In this document: positions 7,594 to 11,988 of the stretch, piece by piece
How the letters are laid out: each line of letters begins with the position of its first letter
Position numbering within the stretch: the stretch's first letter is position 1
Assembly: GCA_002284615.2 (NCBI GenBank)
Contig: MU070262.1
Location: forward strand, 61,490-73,477
DNA from: Dunaliella salina
Lineage: Eukaryota; Chlorophyta; Chlorophyceae; Chlamydomonadales; Dunaliellaceae
Length of the DNA stretch: 11,988 nucleotides
Reading direction: 5' to 3'
Translations under genes and position numbers: made by a program
Notes under the pieces: generated by a model
What the model was told of the DNA's origin: nothing
Databases searched by the model: none
The model's input: only the letters and a program-made list of their open reading frames with translations

Positions 7594-8998
7594 ACATGCC
7601 CAGCCGTCCACACCCACCACCTCAGTCAGCCATGCAGCAGCCAGCTCTCACACACGCAGCGCCACTCCTTCAAGCCACAAAGGTGGTGCAGCGCCACCGC
7701 CCCCGTCGCAACTCAACGGCAGCTCCAGCACAGGCACCGACTCCAGGAGTCACGCTGTGCGCGCTTCAGCCGCTGCCATTGGCGAAGCCACCAACCATCC
7801 TCACACACATGGCGACAAAAAAGCCGGCACCTCTGCTACAGCAGCAGCAGCAGCACAACCAACAGTAGTGGTGGAACCCAACTCTACCAACAGGAGGGCA
7901 TCTGATGGAGGACCCAAGCCATCATCCACCTCTTCCATAACACACCCATCTTCCAGAGGCACGGCACCCTCCAAGGGGCCTGCTCGCCCGAATATTTCAG
8001 TTCACACGAGCGCCAAGGGCGAAGCCCCTTCAGCAGCAGCCCCCACACCACCCCAAGCTGCCAATGCCAAAGAGACGACAAGCACTGACAACAGCAATGC
8101 TACTGCAGAGTATGCCTCCAAGGCCACCGATGGGTCCACAGGAGGGGCAGGGGCAGGGAAAGGTGCATCGCAGCATGCCCCCCAAGCGCCCTCGCCATCA
8201 GCAGCAGCTGCAGCAGCAACAGCTGCTCGGAGGGTGGCTGCCAGAGCAGCAGCAGCAAGAGCAGACGCAAACAATGCTAAGGCAGGGGAGGGCACGCCTG
8301 GTACCGGGGGTCCAGCAGCTCGAACAGATGCAAAGAATGCAAGAGCTGGGGAGGCCGCACCTGTTACAGGGGCCGCAGCTCGTACAGATACAAAGCAAGC
8401 AAAGGCTGGGGAGGGCGCACCTGGTACAGGGGTGGCAGGGTCAGCAGCGCTAGGAGGGCCCAAGGGCCGACCCAGCACCCACACCACCAGCAACAATAGT
8501 AATAGTGCCACCTCAGTGATGGCAAGCAGGCCTGAGCAGGATGGATATGGAAGCAATAGCGCGGGAGGAGGCAAGCCAACGAGCTCGCGCATCCTGGCCA
8601 AGCAAGGTAACGGCATATCTAGACGGGGAGCGAGGGATACAACAACAGCAGCAGCAAGTTCGAGCGAGGGTGCCCCTCGGCCGGTCAGCGCCGAAGGCGA
8701 AAAGCAACCTGCGGCCCCAGGGACCAGGCTCCAAGCGAGCTCGCGCATTCTGGGCAGGGCTAACTCAGGCAGCGGCACTGGCAGGATGGGTTCAGCGGGG
8801 TCAGGGGGCTTAGAGAGGGCCATTTCAGGCAGGATGGGGTCAGGGGGCTTAGAGAGGGCTACTTCAGGCAGGATGGGTCCTGGGGGCTTGGAGAGGACTA
8901 CTTCCAGAGCTCGGCCTGCAACAACGGAGGCAAGCACCAGGGCCAGGGAGCATGGTGCACGCGCACTCAGGGAGGACGTGTCGCGGAGTGTGCCCTGA
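7454..8998 (+). CDS. Terminal exon of a C2H2 zinc-finger protein with long low-complexity tail
   Basis: 514 codons to the TGA at 8996-8998; the start is set by the acceptor gtgtctgcag at 7453. The open frame extends back to 7319, but its conserved-looking part begins at VGLSS, and the Cys knuckle lies in the exon at 3299. Exon residues 1-17 (VGLSSASLNVHFKSKHP) carry the two zinc-binding His; the HFxSKHP ending recalls small ZNF706-like finger proteins. Then come a charged Ala/Glu/Arg segment (18-35), polyQ with His (36-48), and some 450 residues rich in Ala, Ser, Gly, Thr and Pro with no fold I recognise, likely disordered. Internal repeats: a 20-residue unit (A-R-T-D-A-K-N-A-R-A-G-E type) three times near 8258-8440, SSRIL twice near 8583 and 8740, and a 13-residue GRMGSGGLER unit three times at 8780-8920. 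A nuclear or RNA/DNA-binding role is inference only. Short frames on other strands are shadows. Confidence 0.7.
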
Positions 8999-9006
8999 CT
9001 TCCTCT

Positions 9007-9272
9007 CAGTTTCGCACCTTTTTTGCACCTTCCTGGTGTGTGCTGCTCTGATGTCCTTTGCACCTCTGTCGGGTGTCCTGCCGACCTGACGTCCTTTGCA
9101 GCTCTGTCAGGTGTCCTGCCGACCTGACATCTTTTGCACCTTTGCCGGGTGTTCTGCCGAACTGACGTCTTTTGCACCTATGCCGGGTGTCCTGCCGACC
9201 TGACGTCTTTTGCACCTATGCCGGGTGTCCTGCCGAACTGACGTCTTTTGCACCTTTGCTGGGTGTGCTGCC
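9007..9272. repeat. 38-bp minisatellite just after the stop codon, about six to seven copies
   Basis: The unit gacctgacgtcttttgcacc plus tatgccgggtgtcctgcc starts at 9083, 9121, 9159, 9197 and 9235, exactly 38 bp apart, with an earlier copy at 9045 and a degraded one before it. The period is not a multiple of 3. Position immediately 3' of the TGA places it in the probable 3' UTR. A minus-strand frame of 391 codons at 8002-9177 reads through both this array and the antisense of the exon and is not a gene. Confidence 0.9.
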
Positions 9273-9710
9273 ATGATGCCATTCCAGTTGCTTGGATCTC
9301 CTTTCAATCGCAAAACTGGTCTCCTCCCAGTTTTGGACCTTCCACTGAAAGTTTCAGTGTGTGCTGCCATGATACCATTCCAGTTGCCTTGGAATTCTTC
9401 CAGTATAGCATCTGATCTCCTTTCAATGGCAGAACTGATGTCCTCTCAATTTTGGACCTTTCAGTTTTTGTGCTGCCATGATGTCATTCAGTTACCCTGG
9501 GATTCTTCCAGTGGCATCTGATCTCCTCTCACTTTTGCACCTTTCAGTGTGTGCTGGTATGCTTTTTGTTGCTCTGGTATTCTTGCACTAGCATCTGATC
9601 TCAATTTTTTGCACCTTCCAGTGTGTGCTGACATCCTTTCTGTTGCTCTGGTATTCTTTCGGTAGCATCTGATCTGCTCTTTGTTGCGCCTTCCGGTGTG
9701 TGTGCGCTGG
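9265..9710. repeat. About 85-115 bp tandem repeat, roughly five diverged copies
   Basis: Each copy runs gtgtgctgccatgatgcc-like, then cattccagttgc or ttgttgctctgg, then attcttccagt, agcatctgatctcc and ttttgcacctttcagt. Copies begin near 9266, 9357, 9468, 9547 and 9621. The tgcacctttcagtgtgtgctg junction resembles the tgcacctttgctgggtgtgctg of the preceding 38-bp unit, so the two arrays share ancestry. Non-coding. Confidence 0.75.
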
Positions 9711-9796
9711 TGTTTCCGCACAAGGCAGCTGCATTGGGATTTGTTTGCTTTTGTGGAGGATGAAATTGTGTCTGACCGCGGCCCTCTTACTCTGGC

Positions 9797-9799
<3 letters not shown>

Positions 9800-9879
<80 letters not shown>

Positions 9880-9880
9880 T
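9800..9880. repeat. (TG)36 microsatellite
   Basis: Uninterrupted TG from 9800 to 9872, then one G-to-A-type interruption (gtatgtgtgt) to 9880. It is the reverse-complement class of the (CA)31 tract at 6897, so a transcript crossing both could pair the two. Confidence 0.97.
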
Positions 9881-10202
9881 TTGTGAAGAAGTCGTTCTTC
9901 TCTGTGCCTGCTCCCCCTCTCTTCTAGTCCATTCCCCCCTAGAATTCACTCCTCATCACTGCTAACCTACTTGCCGCTCCCTTTCTCGCTGCTGCTGTCT
10001 TGGAGCATACCCAATTTCTAACTGCACAGGGGTGTGTGTGGCCTGCGTTTACAAATCCTTTTTTCATCATACATATCCTTGCTGCCGCTCAGACGCTCCA
10101 ACAGAGCACGTCTTCTGCATGTGCCACGTTCAGTGATCCCATGCCCAGGATACTATGGATCTCGGATAGGTAGATATCTGATCAGTCTGATCACATTCTC
10201 AT

Positions 10203-10207
10203 TGTAA
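10203..10207 (+). promoter_or_regulatory. Candidate polyadenylation signal TGTAA
   Basis: This is the first TGTAA downstream of the TGA at 8998. In chlorophyte algae TGTAA is the usual poly(A) signal, normally some 10-20 nt before the cleavage site. It would give a 3' UTR of about 1.2 kb containing both repeat arrays and (TG)36. Five-base matches are common by chance. Confidence 0.3.
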
Positions 10208-10732
10208 CCCATGCATGTGTGGTTGCTTATTCCCCCTCACCCTGTCATCAACGCTCATGCCTGATGGGTTGCCTGTCCGTGTGGCTGTAGCTGCATCTTC
10301 AACCTTAGATATTCCAGCACTCATGTTTTGATGGAGCAGATCATAACTTTTAAACAGAGGGGCTTCAAGAGGGCGTAACCTGCCAAGGGTGACGATCCCC
10401 CTTGGCTAACACATTACCACAATTCATTCATTGCTACAGAAACAAAAACTGAGTTCTCATGCTCTCCCATTACGGTGTTGGACTTTGCACCTGCCTCTCT
10501 TTCCTTGCTTGGATTTAGGAGATTTGATCTTCTTTAAGGGCCCGTTGCCCTCCCTTCTTTCCTGTTTTTATCCTTGCCTTTCTTCTGAGCACTTGATTTG
10601 CTTTCAGCAGTGGCCCTTTTGTGGTCGCTACGTCCTATGGCACATGCAACTAAAAGTAAACTTGCAAGCTGTTTTTGGCTGGTTCTCCAGACTTCTCTTC
10701 CTGGCACCAATGGTGTTCTGATGCTGGATGAA
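10208..10732. other. Gene-free stretch before the LINE copies
   Basis: Pyrimidine-rich, mostly unique sequence. A plus frame of 96 codons (10431-10721) and a minus frame of 77 codons (10534-10767) are open but show no domain, and the latter runs into the LINE tail. I see nothing else here. Confidence 0.5.
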
Positions 10733-11512
10733 AGAAAGAAAAGAAAAGAGAAGTCTACGCAAGCCAAAGGCCGTGTGCATTAAGGGGAGAACCCCTAACA
10801 AAAGCTAGAGGCCTCACCAGAAGGCCCTCAGAACCTACACTAGACACAGCTAGCCTAGGAGAGAGCCAAAAACAGATGTAATATGGATCTGGAGGGTTGT
10901 TCGCCATGCCTCTGGACGCCCGAACTCTCCTTCTCCCGTCCTCCGCCGCCACGCGCCCAGCAAACCCCCTCCCAGAAGCTCCCTGAAAACAAAGTGCGTT
11001 TTTTGTGTTAATGATAGTGCTTAATCTTTGAATGGCATGGTCCCTAAGTTTGGATGCTAGCGATTTGGCTTTTTGTTAGGAAGGCCAAGTTTCATAAAAG
11101 GTGAGATTGTACAATCATTGTAAATGGTGCCAGCCACACCAATTAAGACGACGTGCACGTCACTTTGTTATTCCTGTTTGGATTTCTTGAGCTGCGGGAT
11201 TTAAGCCTAGTCATGGTGTGAAAATGTTGGGTTACTGCACGTTATAGAGTGATGAAAGGGTTTGCACCGGGACAGAATTTTAGCAGGAATTTTAGTTCGA
11301 CAAGGTGGATGTCCCTGTCTTGAGGAGGGATCTTGGAAGGATCAAGGTGAGTTTGTCTGCCTGGAATATGGCGCACAAAGACAGCATCAGGGCGGGTTTG
11401 GTGGCAAGCAGGGGAGCAAGTACCACTAGGTAAAACCCAGTCTAGAATAGCTCTTGATATGTTTTAATGAACCTGTAAGCCCTGATCCAGGAGTCTCTCG
11501 TTACTGCAGCCA
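10733..11512 (-). pseudogene. Decayed LINE (non-LTR retrotransposon) 3' part, copy 1
   Basis: Minus-strand element ending in a C/T-rich tail (A/G-rich on plus, 10733-10752). At the 5' side one frame reads ERLLDQGLQVH, a stop, NISRAILDWVLPSGTC, then RPDAVFVRHIPGR and DRDIHLVELKF. I recognise this as the kind of C-terminal domain found after the reverse transcriptase of algal LINE-like elements. RPD and ELK, 29 residues between D and E, resemble a PD-(D/E)xK nuclease signature; that is inference. Downstream the frame breaks (TAA after ITL), and shifted frames then carry LIGVAGTIYND. The coding half is therefore dead. The last 460 bp match copy 2 at roughly 80-85 percent by eye. Its 5' side stops at the tail of copy 2, so copy 2 probably inserted into it. 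Confidence 0.75.
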
Positions 11513-11988
11513 AAAGAAAGAAAAAGATAAGAAAAGTCTACGCAAGCCAAAGGCCGCGTGCATTAAGGGAAGAACCCCTAACAAAAGTTAGAGGCCTCAC
11601 CAGCAGGCCCTCCATCTAAACTAGACAGAACTAGCCTGGGAGAGAGCAAGAGACAGAACTAATGGGGATCTGGACGGAGGATTGCTAGCCATGCCCCTGA
11701 GCACTCGAACTCTCCTTCTTCCATCCTCAGCCGCCGCCGCGCGCCCAGCAGACCCCTTCCCAGATGCCCTCTGAAAGCAAAGTGCATGTCTAGTGTTAAT
11801 GATGGTGGATAATCTTTGGATGGCATGGTCCCTGAGCTTGGATGCTAGTGATTTGGCTTTCTGTTTGGTTAGACCCAGATTTATGAGAGGTGAAATTGTT
11901 AGCTCATTGTAAATCGTGCCACCCACACCAATTAAGATGGTATGCAAAGTCATTTTGTTATTCCTGTTTGGGTTTCTTAAGCTGCGTG
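11513..11988 (-). mobile_element. LINE (non-LTR retrotransposon) 3' part, copy 2, runs off the window
   Basis: Second copy of the same element in the same orientation; equivalent positions are offset by 783 bp from copy 1. Its tail is the A/G-rich run at 11513-11535. Colinear with copy 1 over its whole visible length, including the 3' UTR motif around gcctcaccag and the terminal gtctacgcaagccaaaggcc. Its intact frame and position at the edge of copy 1 indicate that it is the younger insertion. The 5' part lies beyond 11988. Confidence 0.8.
11621..11988 (-). CDS. C-terminal end of LINE polyprotein (partial)
   Basis: The frame is open from the window edge to the TAG at 11621-11623, about 121 codons, so the visible Met near 11953 is internal, not a start. 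It reads RSLRNPNRNNK, then LHTILIGVGGTIYN, a helix-like stretch ending KSLASKLRDHAIQRL, and TIINTRHALCF, followed by a basic Gly/Arg/Ala segment. LHTILIGVGGTIYN-type strings are familiar to me from the extreme C terminus of LINE-like proteins in green algae. In copy 1 the nuclease-like RPD/ELK part lies directly upstream of this segment, so it should continue past 11988 here. The reverse transcriptase itself is not in the window. Confidence 0.7.
   Translation of the reverse strand, partial: RSLRNPNRNNKMTLHTILIGVGGTIYNELTISPLINLGLTKQKAKSLASKLRDHAIQRLSTIINTRHALCFQRASGKGSAGRAAAAEDGRRRVRVLRGMASNPPSRSPLVLSLALSQASSV

Noticed and set aside
8002..9177. 391-codon minus-strand open frame
   Set aside because: Antisense of the zinc-finger exon plus the 38-bp array; Ala/Pro/Leu-rich reading is the mirror of the sense low-complexity codons, and the 38-bp period shifts frame between copies.
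10534..10767. 77-codon minus-strand Lys/Ser-rich frame
   Set aside because: It starts inside the LINE tail and has no family resemblance; its basic composition comes from the pyrimidine-rich plus strand.

Overview
The window looks like nuclear DNA of a unicellular eukaryote, most likely a chlorophycean green alga (Dunaliella/Volvocales-like; this assignment is tentative). The pointers are: a coding exon rich in Ala, Ser, Gly and Gln with strong spliceosomal borders; a long repeat-filled intron; TGTAA as the nearest polyadenylation-like signal; abundant mini- and microsatellites; and LINE 3' ends whose C-terminal protein sequence resembles predicted proteins I recall from algal retrotransposons. 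There is no bacterial-style operon, no tRNA or rRNA that I can recognise, and no CRISPR array.

Layout. Positions 100-1210 hold a degenerate tandem array of six copies. Positions 1212-2570 are mostly unique and non-coding, but contain a long, well-paired hairpin at 1517-1671. Positions 2575-2815 carry three short tandem copies of a LINE 3' end. A 59-bp repeat (3005-3181) precedes a 54-nt exon at 3299-3352. A 4.1-kb intron (3353-7453) contains three back-to-back minisatellites with unrelated units of 13, 21 and about 6n bp (3985-5690), two weaker direct repeats, a 109-bp alternating purine/pyrimidine tract with (CA)31, and three decayed look-alikes of the next exon's start. The large terminal exon runs from 7454 to the TGA at 8996-8998. 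It is followed by 38-bp and roughly 100-bp repeats, a (TG)36 tract and a TGTAA at 10203. From 10733 to the right edge lie two copies of one LINE on the minus strand, apparently nested, the second running out of the window.

The only host gene I can support is on the plus strand. The short exon supplies the Cys pair and the long exon the His pair of one C2H2 zinc finger, joined in phase 0 across the 4.1-kb intron. The rest of the protein is a low-complexity tail with polyQ and internal repeats. Its 5' exons are not identified. The LINE copies are mobile-element debris and have no visible role in the gene.
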